64,000 nucleotides of DNA, taken from contig KZ308228.1 of NCBI GenBank assembly GCA_000376725.2, forward strand, positions 3,211,052-3,275,051, written 5' to 3'. Made by a program: the position numbers and the translations under genes. Positions 1 through 12,007 of this stretch are shown one piece after another (positions within the stretch are counted from its first letter, which is position 1; every line of letters begins with the position of its first letter). Source of the DNA: Ladona fulva. Its lineage: Eukaryota; Arthropoda; Insecta; Odonata; Libellulidae. Below the pieces are notes generated by a model. That model was not told the DNA's origin. It was given only the letters and a program-made list of their open reading frames with translations, and did no database searches.

Positions 1-922
1 TTGACACAGTTTCATTGACCCATTCGTGTTATTTCAGGACATGAATAGTCGTGAACAAGGGAGACATTAATATAAGCTTTTGCACTCTATAAAGACTGTG
101 AAACTGATAATCAAATCGTCACCTCTCTTAGTTGGACCAAGAAAGTTCATCACACTCATAACAAACATACTTGGATCATATTCCACCATAGGATTCTAAC
201 ACAGCTACTCACTTTATCGGTGAGGATGATCAAAATACATGAGCACTGGTTTTTGAAAAGTATGTCACGTTTTTAATTGCAGCCAGAGAGTTTTCTGCGA
301 CGCATTTCGAAAACGTATCTTCTTCCCCTTTTCGACACGTGATCCTATTAACACGGTCACCCACATTACTGCTTTGGAATCATTAAAGAAATGTAAATAT
401 GCAACAGTAATGATCGCTTTTATTTACACCGACTAAACGCCCTAAATGAAGTACATTTTCATGAAAGAAACGGTAAGTGCCTAAAGGAATACCATAGAAT
501 TGCAGCTAGAGGATTTCATACATGCCTTAGAATTCTTGATATTCTTGTTGAAACGGCAAAATTAATGATGCAGATTGGTAAGAACGACGTACCGTGAAAA
601 TTGTTTCAGGTACTGACGATTGACCGGAGCCATCTGCAATATCATAGATTCATGATGCATGCTATCCTTTATAAACCACAGTAAACAATTCTTGAAATAG
701 AATTCCATAGACAAGCACTACAGTGACTAAGTTCGCCGAATACATTTAGTAGACCGAAACCCCAAAGTTCTTCAAACTTCTCATCTCGCAATTGAATAAA
801 ATTTATGTAACTCAGATTTCTTAGCACATATTGACTTATTAGTTGAAACATTTGTTATTATTCTGATTTTCTGCTATCTGCTAACAAAGATATGATTATT
901 TAATGATAACAGTAATTTTTTT
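1..922. other. AT-rich non-coding DNA, nothing recognised
   Basis: No open frame with a recognisable product, splice-bounded exon, tRNA-like box or repeat seen on either strand. Confidence 0.6.
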
Positions 923-1033
923 AAATGCTTCAACATTCAAGGTAATTTCGCACATGAGACTCCCACCGGGAATCGAACCTGAAACCTCTTTTACCGAAGT
1001 CGAACGAATTACTCACATGTCTATCCGGAGGCC
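923..1033 (-). mobile_element. SINE A copy (tRNA-derived), 5' and tail decayed
   Basis: Read on the minus strand this has the SINE A order: a tRNA-like head with a B-box-like GGTTCGATTCCCGGTGGGAG, then the shared stretch TGCGAAATTACCTTGA and a degraded tail near 923. It differs from the better copies (47475-47608, 18006-18135) at many positions, so it is an old insertion. No convincing target-site duplication. Confidence 0.75.
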
Positions 1034-1499
1034 TGACATAACTATTTTATAATATTTATCACTAAACTATTTTTCATTTAGTTCCACTCCCACTCTGCGA
1101 ATTTTAAGAAGCATTTCTTCAAAGAAAGCAAAAATTATAATGTGCATTGTATTTAAGAAAAATCTATTTCCTTTGTATATACTGGAATTAAGTTAAATGA
1201 CATTGGTGCATTATTGGACTCCCTGTATTTCAAATGGTAACGGTCGTTGTAAATAGCGCTTTGTTAGATATGTTCCATATCGGGTTACGAGAGGAGAATA
1301 TAGGTTTTGAGATAATCATAGGCGAACAGCTTTTGTAACAAGTACATTTAGTATAAAACGATTCTGGTCGTACATCATTCACTCTCCACCCCCCACTGTA
1401 ATCCCCCCACCTCCCCACTCCATTCCCCAGACTGTAAAGTTAACTCGAATTAGTCACCACGTTAAGGTCCATAATGTTAAAAAGAAGAGCTTCCCGATT
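1034..1499. other. AT-rich non-coding DNA, nothing recognised
   Basis: Short open frames only; none resembles a known protein. Confidence 0.55.
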
Positions 1500-1720
1500 C
1501 CGTCGTTGGACTATCTTAGTGGCGCCACCTGCAACACCAAGACCCTCCCTTTATATCCCCCCGCAGCGGGTCGAATGACGTGGCATCTTGAGCGGAGGAA
1601 GGCAGACGATGCAAATGAGTGTAAAGGTTGCGAACCAGGAAGAGTGTAAGCAAGGAAGGCTGCGAAGAGAATAGCGGCGGACAGACAGCGAAGGGTATGC
1701 GAGAAAGGCAGATAGTTAAT
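1500..1720. promoter_or_regulatory. GC-richer island with clustered factor-like motifs
   Basis: A stretch clearly richer in G+C and CpG than its surroundings. It contains a TTTATAT box near 1551, a half-CRE TGACGTGG at 1576-1583, a perfect octamer ATGCAAAT at 1609-1616, a CTCF-like site at 1522-1535, and purine-rich DNA up to about 1710. Composition and motif clustering suggest an enhancer or promoter of unknown target; no transcript is visible. Confidence 0.25.
1522..1535 (-). promoter_or_regulatory. CTCF-like motif
   Basis: Minus-strand GTTGCAGGTGGCGC matches the last eleven positions of the published bilaterian CTCF core (CCASYAGRKGGCRS) but not the first three. One of four such sites in the first 6.2 kb, all in the same orientation. 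Confidence 0.25.
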
Positions 1721-2520
1721 AAGTTCTAAGCGATGTTATGCACGACGTGATAGTATGGGTGCAGCGGGTGAAAAGTGGGGGAATAAAATCTTCCGTGGTT
1801 TAACTCGGAATGCAGACGATAAAAAGGAATGGGCGTGTGTGGAAAAGACACAAAGCGAAAAGTATAGGAAGAATCCAAAACGGGAGGGCATCCAATGCAA
1901 TGAGGAGGTTGAGTAGATAGATACCGGAATGTCCATGAGGAAAATTTATTCCGAGAAACTTGATTATCGTTAATATAAAAGAATACTGATAGAGCTAAAA
2001 TTTTTGCAACCCTTTGAATAAATACTTCGTAAGAAAAAGTAAGAGTATTATATATCATATGGCTTCTATTCTGAATAAAATTTTGTGTTGATATATCTAC
2101 GATTCTATGTTAAATGTTGTAATTTGATAAATTTCAGTGATTATTTTCGTCCGATAGTTATTGCCGCCAACCCTTAACCAATATATGTGCATAGGTGATA
2201 TAAGTTACTCATTTACTCAGATATAGATAAGTAAATTAGTTATACAATAGCTGAAGCCTCCTGTAGTTTCAACAACAATCATTTTGTATTTGTTATGCGA
2301 CAACACGGGCGTGTATGGAATATTTTATACAAGTTAAATCCAACAACCAACTGTGACAGCTGACAGTAATAATGTGACATTAAAAAAAATATATTAATGC
2401 TCAATATTTAAGAACGAAATAAACTTTAACTTTCCTTAAATCCTTTAGTAAATATGTCACTTTCCAGCGGTTGCAGAATTCTTGACATAAACGATCATAC
2501 TACTCGCCACTATACGTAGT
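1721..2520. other. Non-coding DNA, open frames unsupported
   Basis: Two overlapping minus-strand open frames of 66 and 110 codons lie at 1726-2058, but they have no recognisable domain and biased serine/proline/phenylalanine content expected from purine-rich DNA read in reverse. Confidence 0.5.
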
Positions 2521-2532
2521 GCGGCGAATTGT

Positions 2533-2546
2533 CAGCCATCTAGCGG
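2533..2546 (-). promoter_or_regulatory. CTCF-like motif
   Basis: Minus-strand CCGCTAGATGGCTG fits 12 of 14 positions of the CTCF core. It closely resembles the insect-style form built around TAGATGGC. Confidence 0.3.
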
Positions 2547-2929
2547 ACAGAAAGTAAACTCCGCTTACACGTGAATATTCCTGGAAATGAGACGTTGAAT
2601 GTAAAAATCTATTTCTCGGGATTAATTTTCTTAATTAACTTCATGGGAATAAATTTCTCAGTTGATTTACGAAGTTATGAGTCCTCATTTTACAGACAAG
2701 TATTATGTAAGTTACGTAACTTACAATTCATTCCAAATTTCACCCGCCATTAATAAAGGGTTCTTAGTTTCATTACATCATGCCCGATAATGTAATGAAA
2801 TGTAGCAAATTAAGCTATGGTAATTGCTCTGATGTATAAGGTAATATCAGTCTCATGAAAGAATTTCGCGTGGTGAAAATAAGCAGAAAGATCGAGAAAG
2901 AGGCATTTTATAAGGAGTGAATGATCATG

Positions 2930-3270
2930 AGGAGAATGGAGATGAGATAGCAGAGAAGATAGCGACTATCTCCTAGCGGAGAACGCTGCGTCGTTGTTAT
3001 TATTGGATCTTTCTCGTTGCGCGACTGTTCCCTTTTATGTCGAACAGAAGGTCGAACACGCATTCAGGTCGACAAGTGTACAGCACTGCCCCCTGGAGAC
3101 AAGTGGGAGAACCGAAAGGGTTGAGGAATGTTCCAAGGACACCCGAAGAGATGTTCACTATGAACGGGCATATTTGAAAGTAGAGATAGGGCGAATGCAT
3201 GTCCTTCATAGTTATTGCAATTACGAATATGTATTGCGGGAATTTGAAGCGAAGCTAACTATACGTCTAG
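2930..3270. promoter_or_regulatory. GC-richer island with CTCF-like site
   Basis: CpG-containing stretch inside AT-rich DNA. A 99-codon plus frame (2994-3293) crosses it but encodes nothing I recognise and is overlapped by an equally open minus frame, so I do not call it a gene. A CTCF-like motif lies on the minus strand at 3086-3099 (TCTCCAGGGGGCAG, 12 of 14 core positions). Confidence 0.25.
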
Positions 3271-3759
3271 ATACACAATATTCCAAAAATTAAAATATGT
3301 TGCACGTAAAATCTATTTGTATCAAAAGTATGCCTTTGTTTAAATTGAAGTTGAATTTGTTAAGCGGGACAGGAACTCTAAAACCTCCAAAAATCTACAC
3401 TAATAAGAAGCTGGGACATAAATTACTAAATATAGCTCGTATCGTGATTTGAAAAATTAAATTTGGGAGGATGAGTAAGATAAGATTGTGAAATTAGTTT
3501 CGACTAATTCTATTTTAATCTGCCTGTGACATACAATTATCAAATACAGTATAATATATCATATTCTTCCGACAATAAGTGACACATATGTTTCTATGAC
3601 ATTTTAACGTCGTCTAAAAAACTTAGTTTATGTGGGCTTATATCGATATTCTAAAGAAATAATTAATTTACTATGAAGAGAATATTAACTATCTTTATAG
3701 TTAATGATACCCGGGGAAATAGCATTAACGTTTGAAAACAATACGAAGGTCGGGATTGC
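3271..3759. other. AT-rich non-coding DNA, nothing recognised
   Basis: No coding, RNA or repeat signature seen. Confidence 0.55.
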
Positions 3760-4540
3760 TTCATTGTTTGTTGCAGTAAAGCATTCATCAATATTTCAGA
3801 GTAGGCCGCAATGCAAAAAGTGGCGAGCGCAAAAGTTAAACGCTCGACCACCGCCAAAAATGGCCAAAGTGACTCTAATTAAAGAAAACGACTCGTTTAA
3901 TAACGGGACAATATTTCCGCGCCGCCAAGCTCGCTGCCTTAGTACACAAACTCCAAAATTACACACCTTAGTCGAAATAACCTACCACAACGGAGGCTGA
4001 ACATATCCCTTCAATTACACCGGCAACATATGTACCGCCATGAACTCCGAGCGACACGACATAAATCCGATCGCGGATAGCCCCGCGCTAAAAACACCCC
4101 ACGACTCCGAAATTTTTATAATCAGTTACATTACCATAACGGAGCCGCCGTTCGTTTCTTTCTTTTTAATCCCACCGAAGATTCGGGCGGATAATAAAAC
4201 TGGCCCGAAATTGGCGTAGGTTGAATGGTTTGTGGAGAGTGGGAGAGAAAGTTGGAGGTACGTCGCGGGAGGGGGAATTTTCGGGGGTAGGAAATGTAAA
4301 GGTCGGAGGGGGGTAAAGAGGAGAGGATGAGGTCTTGCAAGCCCCTCCAAAGTGTTCGCGCGGTCCCGGAGTCTGGAAAAACCGGAGCTGTTGGATCAAT
4401 ATGTTGCGTCACATCCCGGGCTGTGACGTCATTGGGCGGTGGGCTGAGGAGAAAGAGATAGTGGGAGGGCGAGGGGGAGGAATGCGGAGAAAGGGGGAAG
4501 AGGCGTGGGAGGGATGAAAGCAAAGGGGAAGATAAAATTA
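3760..4540. promoter_or_regulatory. CpG-containing, purine-rich island with bZIP/CCAAT/GC-box cluster
   Basis: From about 3800 the sequence becomes CpG-rich (GCGAGCGC, CCGCGCCGCC). From about 4225 to 4515 the plus strand is strongly purine-rich. The minus-strand frames here (up to 145 codons, 4131-4568) are serine/proline/leucine low-complexity products of that purine tract and overlap one another in different frames, so I reject them as genes. The compact motif cluster at 4404-4439 is the best evidence for regulatory function. Confidence 0.3.
4404..4439. promoter_or_regulatory. Composite CRE / CCAAT / GC-box site
   Basis: Within 36 bases: TTGCGTCA (4404-4411, a C/EBP-CRE type half-site), the full palindromic CRE TGACGTCA (4424-4431), an inverted CCAAT box ATTGG (4431-4435) and a GC box GGGCGG (4434-4439), the last three overlapping. 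This arrangement is typical of bZIP/NF-Y/Sp1-type promoter or enhancer elements. No start site or transcript is visible nearby. Confidence 0.35.
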
Positions 4541-4569
4541 GACGCATGCAAAAGATAGTAGTTTTCAAA

Positions 4570-5550
4570 GAGAGATTTCAAATGATGGAGGGATGGAAGA
4601 AATAATCCTCAGGACTTACGCCGAATAACTTGAGCAAGAAATATCACGAGTTACTCCTCGAGTGGTGATAAATGTTACGCAGAGAACGATCTTTTTTACA
4701 AAGTAAAATTACAAAGAGCAACTTAAAAGTATATCCGTCTTCTTCAATTCTTCTTTGCGACATAATTTGCAGAATTACTCTAAAAAAAACTCCCAAGCTT
4801 CAGGAAAAATTAGATAACATACCCTAATTATAGGCCGTTTTCACAGTAAGACAGTAGATTATGATTAATAACGACTATTAAGGTGGATATCACGAATAGT
4901 TATGGATAATTTTTGACATTACACAGCTATACGTAGACGGCTGTATTCCAGTTTTCTAGGATTGCTGCTGGTAATCATTCCAAATATCATGGGCACATCG
5001 CTAGTCTCCGTGGGCGTGAAGGTTACATAAACACTGCTTACAATTAATTATGAACTAAAAAAGAAATCATTCGAAAAACCGGTTATAAAAGAATGCAAAG
5101 ATATTATGATACTTCAAAACGGATTAAAAAACAGTAAAAACGAATGATGTATGCTAGCCGCTTCTAGAAATAGTTAATTATAATGTTTGCTTAGATGTAT
5201 ATTCTTGTAGCGGAAATATTTTCCTGAATACGCATGAATAAGATGAACAAATACATGAAAATTGACGAAAAATAAATACTCTTTGAGACTATCCTTGATA
5301 TAATTTGACTAACAAGCATATTATTCATTTACAATATCGATTTCCCTTTGGCGTATTTTGAATCTAAGCGCATACGAATATGAGAAGACACAGAAATTAT
5401 TTTCAAATAGTGCATCTATTCCGATTAAATATATCTATTCTCGCTTTCAAAATATAGCTCAAGGAAAATACGTGTAATTAATGCAACCATGGATTAGGAT
5501 AATTAATCTTCTTATCTAACTAATAAAATAAAACTAATAAAATCTAACAC
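4570..5550. other. AT-rich non-coding DNA, nothing recognised
   Basis: No coding, RNA or repeat signature seen. Confidence 0.55.
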
Positions 5551-5861
5551 GCAGGTTGGGAATCCTTGAAAGAAAGGAGATTAGAAGCTAGGCTGCGATT
5601 GTTAGATAAATTCAGAGGAAATACATTTTCGAATGACGTAATTGATATTATGCGACCCCCCTGCTACTTTGCCCGATCCGACAGTGAGCGTAAAATAAGA
5701 GAAATAGACGCGAGGACAAGTCGTTTTAGAGACTCTTTTTTTCCGCGAACGATACGCGATAATAATAAATTAAAAAAGTAATTCTACTCTTGGTGTTTAC
5801 ACCCCCTGCCACACGCCGGAAGGCGGCTTGCAGGGTACTTATGTAGATGTAGATGTAGATG
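5551..5861 (+). mobile_element. 5'-truncated LINE (Jockey/CR1-type), C-terminal RT tail plus 3' UTR
   Basis: The frame opens with AGWESLKERRLEARLRLLDK, continues through the conserved DIMRPPCY block and stops at 5781. This is the last part of the reverse-transcriptase polyprotein of a non-LTR retrotransposon, as in the longer copy at 25384-25846. The 3' UTR follows (CCCCCTGCCACACGCCG, then GGCTTGCAGGGTACTT) and ends in three GATGTA repeats. The copy is 5'-truncated, as usual for target-primed reverse transcription. The short frame is intact but cannot be functional alone. Confidence 0.85.
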
Positions 5862-6048
5862 AATGCAACACAAATCTAAATATGATAGACGCAATCTATT
5901 AACGAAAACATATGATCTGAGGCTATATTATAACCACATAACAAGCTTATGGGGCAATTTCAAATTATAAAAATTAATTTTTGGCCATTAATTATGAGTT
6001 AATTTTGTATAGAAGCGCATGTAGTTTAGATACCGTATGTAGTACGAT

Positions 6049-6210
6049 ATGCCTCACCAACCAACCCATTCTCAGAGCCCAGTAGCCATAAATAATATCG
6101 GCTTTTCCCATAGGGGCCGAGACTGCACGGCACTGCCATCTATTGGAGAAGGCAAACACGACGTTCTCCGCCTTAGGCTAGGTTGGGGTTTATTCAAAAT
6201 ACGTTTGCGA
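6049..6210. promoter_or_regulatory. GC-richer patch with CTCF-like site
   Basis: A short GC-elevated patch. The minus strand carries CCAATAGATGGCAG at 6133-6146, 13 of 14 positions of the CTCF core and the best of four such sites here. The 72-codon plus frame across it has no recognisable product. Confidence 0.3.
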
Positions 6211-8629
6211 GGGAATTTGAAAGGAGAATCAAACACACTAAAGCCATTTCCTATATGTTACAAATAACTTCATTTCTCAAGTCATAAAATGTTTACTAAT
6301 ATGTAATGGACAGCGTAGATGATCTTTTATATTGTTCCAATACACAGCTCATCATTATTTCTGTTTTTCGAAGAAATCAAAAGCCTTATCTCCTCAAGAA
6401 TTAATACTTATTATAGCCTATCGTATCCTGAATAAATTCATTTAATCGGATACAAAATCATGACGATGTACTACAAAAGGTGGGTATCTTTTTGGTTTTA
6501 AATCTCCTCTGTCTTAACCTAATCTATTGTTATTACCTAATTATTTTCAACGGCACTGAAGATATTGTTTAAACAAATACTATCAGGAAAACGAAAGTTA
6601 ATTATTTAGGCACTAACTCAAATTCTTTTAGCGCCGTAGATGTAGGCCAAACGCAGTACAGTGTGTAATGCTCGTTGCATCGTCACAGGATACACGGGGC
6701 CTAAAATAGTTTCTTGTCAGTACGACAGTCTTCTTTTGTTTTCTCGACTCCCTTTGCATGAATACGTCTATTATTCCATCCATTAATATTTTCGAGAACC
6801 GTTTTTCAATTTACAATAATTCTCCATTTTAAAGGCGTTCATCTTCATCCGAGAGATGAATTTTAAAATAAATTTGTTTCTTAATCTCTAACACTGACAT
6901 CACTGACTGATTTGTGAGTCGAATGAAACAGTCATTTGTTACAAAGATCTCGCATTTTACATTGAAAAGAAACTATGTTTCCGTATACATATTTGGAAGA
7001 GCATAATTAAATGTATAGATAAAAAAATCATTGATTCTAAAATATTAATCATCCATACGAAGGTCATAAAATAGTTTAGTAACTCTGATCATGCAAAGTG
7101 TTTCAAGTATATCAATTTCAATTAATTAGTTTCCTTTTTTTACTAAAACGAACACTACTGGTATAGTTTGGGTCTGACGAAAAATGTCTAGAATAAAAAA
7201 CTTAAATTTCGTACATTTTTTCCCAGTAGAAACGCTCTTCCCATTACATATGTGATGAACATAAATTATTGGAAGGATTTGCATTTGAGATAGCTCAGAT
7301 TAATTTATATACCTGCCAGAATTGCCAGTGATGCAAAAAAACGGTGAATTTAAAAAATTATGTGACAAATATTTCGTAACTATAATCATATGTATCATTT
7401 CGTAACTGCGTTTTGAATAATTTCATAGATTAAGGTAAAATAAATTTCATATGACTCCAAATAAATTGTAAGAGAAAATTGATTACATTAAACTCTAAAC
7501 ACAGCCAAAGACATTTGGAGACTTTCAAAGCCAAATAATTAAGCATTCAAATTAACGCAACGACCGAAATATTAAATGTTAAGTATTATTCACATCCAAA
7601 CAAGATACACTATTCCCCAACTCAACAGCCCTTAGCCCTACTCTAGGCATGCTCCGTTCGAATGAACATATTTATTCTTTAAGATATTTCAATAGAGAGA
7701 ACTATTATTATAGAAGTAATAACCACAGAAACCAATTTAGCAATATGCACCATCCGAAACAGACTTTATCATCATCGGTGTCAAATATTACATCACATTT
7801 TCTTGATAATGAGATTCATCTGATTGGGTCTGAAGTTTTCCCTTCCAAGAATAAATTTATTAAAATGAATGTCAGTCGTTGATTATTGGAGAGGACATCT
7901 TTCTGTAGGAATTCATCATTAATAAAATTATTTCGCCTCCTCAGGTTCATATATGGTCTCCTATCACAATTTGCAATTCTTCTGGAATTATTCCATTTAT
8001 ATATTCATGAATACTGTTAAATTATATGATGTAGTAATGAAATGTAAAGGGCGGAATGTGACTATTTGATTAGCTGGTTATTTTTAATTTAACTCGGACT
8101 GAAGAAAAAGTTATTTTTTGCCTAATTATTAATAAATCATATATATTGAGAATATTATAAGATATGTGTGTATCTTTGTCTGTGGTTTTAACGAGTAAAA
8201 TGTTAAATGAATAAAGCTGGTAATCTCAGCGGAAAATTTTAATAAAATATCTTCAATTTTAACTGTAAAAAGAGATTGAACTGTTTCAGATTTAGTATAA
8301 GCCATTTAGAAATGTGTTTCCTTTTGAGATTAAAAAGTTAAATTAAAATTACATTTTATATACACCATGATATGTAGCGAGGGAGGTATTACTTTAATTA
8401 GAGTCTCTTCCGAGAAAGCATTATATCACCACCTTTAGCGATAAAATGAATTAAATTTTAATTTTTTTTATTTAGATGCATCCAATACACCGACATTGAT
8501 GATATGATTACATGTAATTACAAAAAATTCTAATCCACCATGAATTGGGCCTCTACTCTACTCAAAACCCCCTAGAAGACCTACTTCTATCACTTTTTAT
8601 TTCAAGGAACCCTTTATGGAGTATGTATA
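6211..8629. other. AT-rich non-coding DNA, nothing recognised
   Basis: Long AT-rich stretch with only short chance frames; no tRNA-like boxes, repeat ends or splice-bounded coding blocks found. Confidence 0.55.
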
Positions 8630-8716
8630 CAATTACAGTGGAGGGTACAATAGAAAAACACATGCAACCACGCTCTAAACGGGAAAATCCAAGTAACCAG
8701 ACTCGAAATCGGGGCG
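8630..8716 (-). mobile_element. Decayed SINE B fragment
   Basis: Minus-strand similarity to the SINE B middle: a degenerate B box followed by GGTTACTTGGATTTTCCCGT and a tail region, matching the order in 60990-61195. The tRNA-like head is incomplete. Confidence 0.5.
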
Positions 8717-8759
8717 TTGCTACACCAGTATGCCAACCATTCGGTTTAATTTAAGAATC

Positions 8760-9090
8760 ATTTAATCTTATGGTACTGCGACCTTCAGCCTTCCCATGGT
8801 CAGGGGCGCTGTATAAATGAATACTGAAAGGTTAATTTGTGCTGTCATTGTGCCGATGGCCGAGGAAGTGAGTAACTCCTTATTTTTGGTCTGTGAGCAC
8901 TTACATAATTATGCCTCTTCAGTCAAGCTGCGAAGGTGACGTTGGCGCGAACAATTCGAGGAACTCCTCGTGTTCCCTTACGTCACTTCCAAGGATTTTG
9001 CGAGAGCACGAACTTCGACCTTACGCCTCTTCGCTTTTGCTCAACTACTTAGGGAACAGAGGGGCTGCAGTGAAGTTATCTCTGGTATAT
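8760..9090. other. GC-elevated patch, no recognised function
   Basis: Modestly GC- and CpG-rich. Two plus frames (8893-9102 and 8970-9218) overlap here in different registers; neither resembles a known protein. Confidence 0.4.
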
Positions 9091-10552
9091 ATAACTTTTT
9101 AAGTCGAATAAAAAAATATTTCCGCGAAAATTTGCAACACCTATGGAAACTAAACTTTCAGCACATCAAAATTTCAGTCCTTTATTTTCACTACTTTTCA
9201 AAGTTGGCGACAATGTGATGCTTTAAATTAGGGAAGTTAAACTCAGGTCACCATAAACATGATCGAAGCTCGAGATTGTCATGTTGAAAGCAATAGCAAG
9301 TCATAATAGATTTGTGACAACTGAATGCCCACTTAATAATGACTTCGGTACCTTAAATGAATGTTCTGGCCTACCAAACCCGATCAAAGAGACAAAATAT
9401 TATCCACATGATTATCTTTTCAAATACGTGAAAAACTACCAACGACTTCGAATTCAAAACCGTTGCATAAGTTTAGAATGTATTTAGAATTTTCCTTGTC
9501 ATTTGACAAACTTTACTCAGTGTGCTAGTAGCCCATTCACCGAAATAAACGTTTGTGAAACAGAGCGATTAACTTAAATAAGCATATTGATCTTCGTTTC
9601 AAACGGGCAAGACCAGATGGAAAGTTAGTTCACCCGATGGCCACAGCAGTATGATGGCGCACAAGATCACGATTTAAATTTTCGGATGCATCCGTTTAAT
9701 ATCTTCTATATTAATCAATACTACAAGGGAATTGAAAATTTCGGACCTTGAACGAGTTCAGCTCACTTATAAAGGAGATAAATGGGAAAAACTAAATTCT
9801 AAAACGTTCAAAGTTATCTTAATTAACATATTATGCAGGTTTACCATTGTTTTATTAAACAGTACTATATTTCTCACATCCTAAATTATTTTTTTTAAGT
9901 AGGATTGAAAATACAGTTTAACGACGCCCCAATCAAACATATGGTTTGAGGGCAGATCTGTTTGGCAGATCAATTGAATGATTAAAGGATTAATTTTCTA
10001 TTACGAATGTTTCTCTGCTGATGATATTTCTTTTTTTAGCATGCTCTGGGACGGAATAAAAATTTTACACATTTCCTACTTATTCGAAGAAAACTTCCGT
10101 TATCCTTAACTTCATTTCATCTTAATTACCAAAATCAAGAAACTATTTTTCTTCGGTCTGGTATCAAACTTTTTATTCTTTGCACGTTGCAAAATTTTCG
10201 TCTAAGCTTAATTATAAAAGTACATTTATATCCGACAAATTGCCGGAGCCATATGTCTGGAAAACTATAGACCTTTACATTAAAGTCATTTATTATCACT
10301 GTCAATGAGAGATTGTATCGAGAAATGTGCAAAATAGGATAAAGGTAAAGGTAAAGTTATTTATACAAATTTCATACACACATCTAGGAATCGTAAATGT
10401 AATATCCCTCTTGAAATAATTCTCATAACTTTTAATTAAAACGAGTCAAAATTTGAATGCTCCGGCACAGATCAGTACCGGGAGGAAAATTATTACATTA
10501 AAGGTTAAATTGTAAACATTGGAAAGAAATTCTTTAAAGGGCATTAATCATC
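9091..10552. other. AT-rich non-coding DNA, nothing recognised
   Basis: No supported feature. Confidence 0.55.
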
Positions 10553-10705
10553 TATTTATTTATTTCTCAATACCCCCACAAACATCCATTATTGGACAAT
10601 TACAGTGGTGGTGGGCTTCAACATTAACAATGGACGAAACACACACGACCATTCCCTAACCGGAAAAATCCGACCAGCCAGGATTCGAACCTGGGACCTT
10701 ATCAG
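10553..10705 (-). mobile_element. SINE B copy
   Basis: On the minus strand: a tRNA-like B box (CCCAGGTTCGAATCCTGG), the linker GGATTTTTCCGGTTAGGGAA, and the distal tail TGGATGTTTGTGGGGGTA seen in the other copies. The A-box end is degraded. Confidence 0.7.
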
Positions 10706-12007
10706 TTTCTGCATTAAAATGAATACCTGATTTCATCTTATCAACTCTTATTCATGTAAGATTAAGGGAAAAAGCTCCGTGGCATAATTTTAACCACCTT
10801 ATTCTTTGAAAATCCTTATTCCACTGTCAACTATATATAAATGGCGAACATAAATTTTTAACGTAATCGCAAGAATTTTAAACAAATACTCAATGGAATT
10901 TTTAGACGTTTATACACTCGCTTTCTAGCATGAATTTGAATAAAACCCACAGGTAATTTAATTATAGGCTTCCAATTTGAACTTTCGTTTAAATCCGGTA
11001 GGTTTAGTATGATAAATGTCTACTAACAGGATGCATTACAGAAACTTGGTTTCTCAATATTTGGCAATAAATCTATTTAATACGAAATACTGAAGGTAAT
11101 TTTCCTGCTATCAAAGTAAAATTAGTATTTCCATCTCTTACGATTAGTAGTGCAAGTTTTAACAGTACAGACAGAAGAGAAAAACTTGTAATGGTAATTT
11201 AATAATTATCATTACAAGTTCCTCAATTAGTGGTACTAACAAAACTTATGGATATTACCTGATATATGATGTCACCTTTGGATGTAAACAGTGAAAAGAA
11301 AATCAATTCTCTCAGTCCTGAACATGATTTTGGAATATTAATGGAACCAATGTATCAAGTATTCATGAAATTAAACTCATCTTCGTGGCTAAAGCATATC
11401 AAAATTTCTATACATTTGTATTTGCAATCGATATGATCAAGCATAACTTTGTAGATATAATTCACTATTAATCTCTATTTCATTTGATCGCTGTTTACAT
11501 TTCACTTAACCTCTATTTCATTCGTTTAGTATATTTCAATGTTTAATGTCTTCTGGTTTGGATACTTTTCTATACCATTATATGTTTTTTTGAGTATTTT
11601 GTAAATATTCTATTTTCGCTTTGGTTTAGGTTATAGAAAAAAATTTTTTTTAGTTTAAAACTTAGCAAAACCTATCAGTAAGGTTCGCAAGTTTTTCACA
11701 CACCCCTTCTTGTGAGCCTTTTCCTGGTGTAAAAAATTTACCCTAAGCACTTGATTTAGATTCTTATAAACAAATAGATTCTTCCTTTCTTCTCCTTTTC
11801 TACTGCTCTATCGTTTCCTCTCTTTAAAATTAAATGAGTTAGGTGTAAGAGGGGACTTGATAGTCCCAATCTCCCCCGCAATAAAAACGTTTCTATTCTT
11901 TTCCAGTCTACATACATTATAAAACGAGCAAGCCAAATAAAAGTAGAAGATTATGTATTTTATAATAAACCTACATTTTTACCTCAATCATATTTTATTG
12001 GGAAACT
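10706..12007. other. AT-rich non-coding DNA with one short hairpin
   Basis: Nothing coding. An 11-bp perfect inverted repeat (AACTTGTAATG at 11183-11193, complement at 11210-11220) forms a hairpin with a 16-base loop. Confidence 0.5.

Noticed and set aside
4131..4568. 145-codon minus frame
   Set aside because: Serine/proline/leucine low complexity from a purine-rich plus strand, with overlapping alternative frames.
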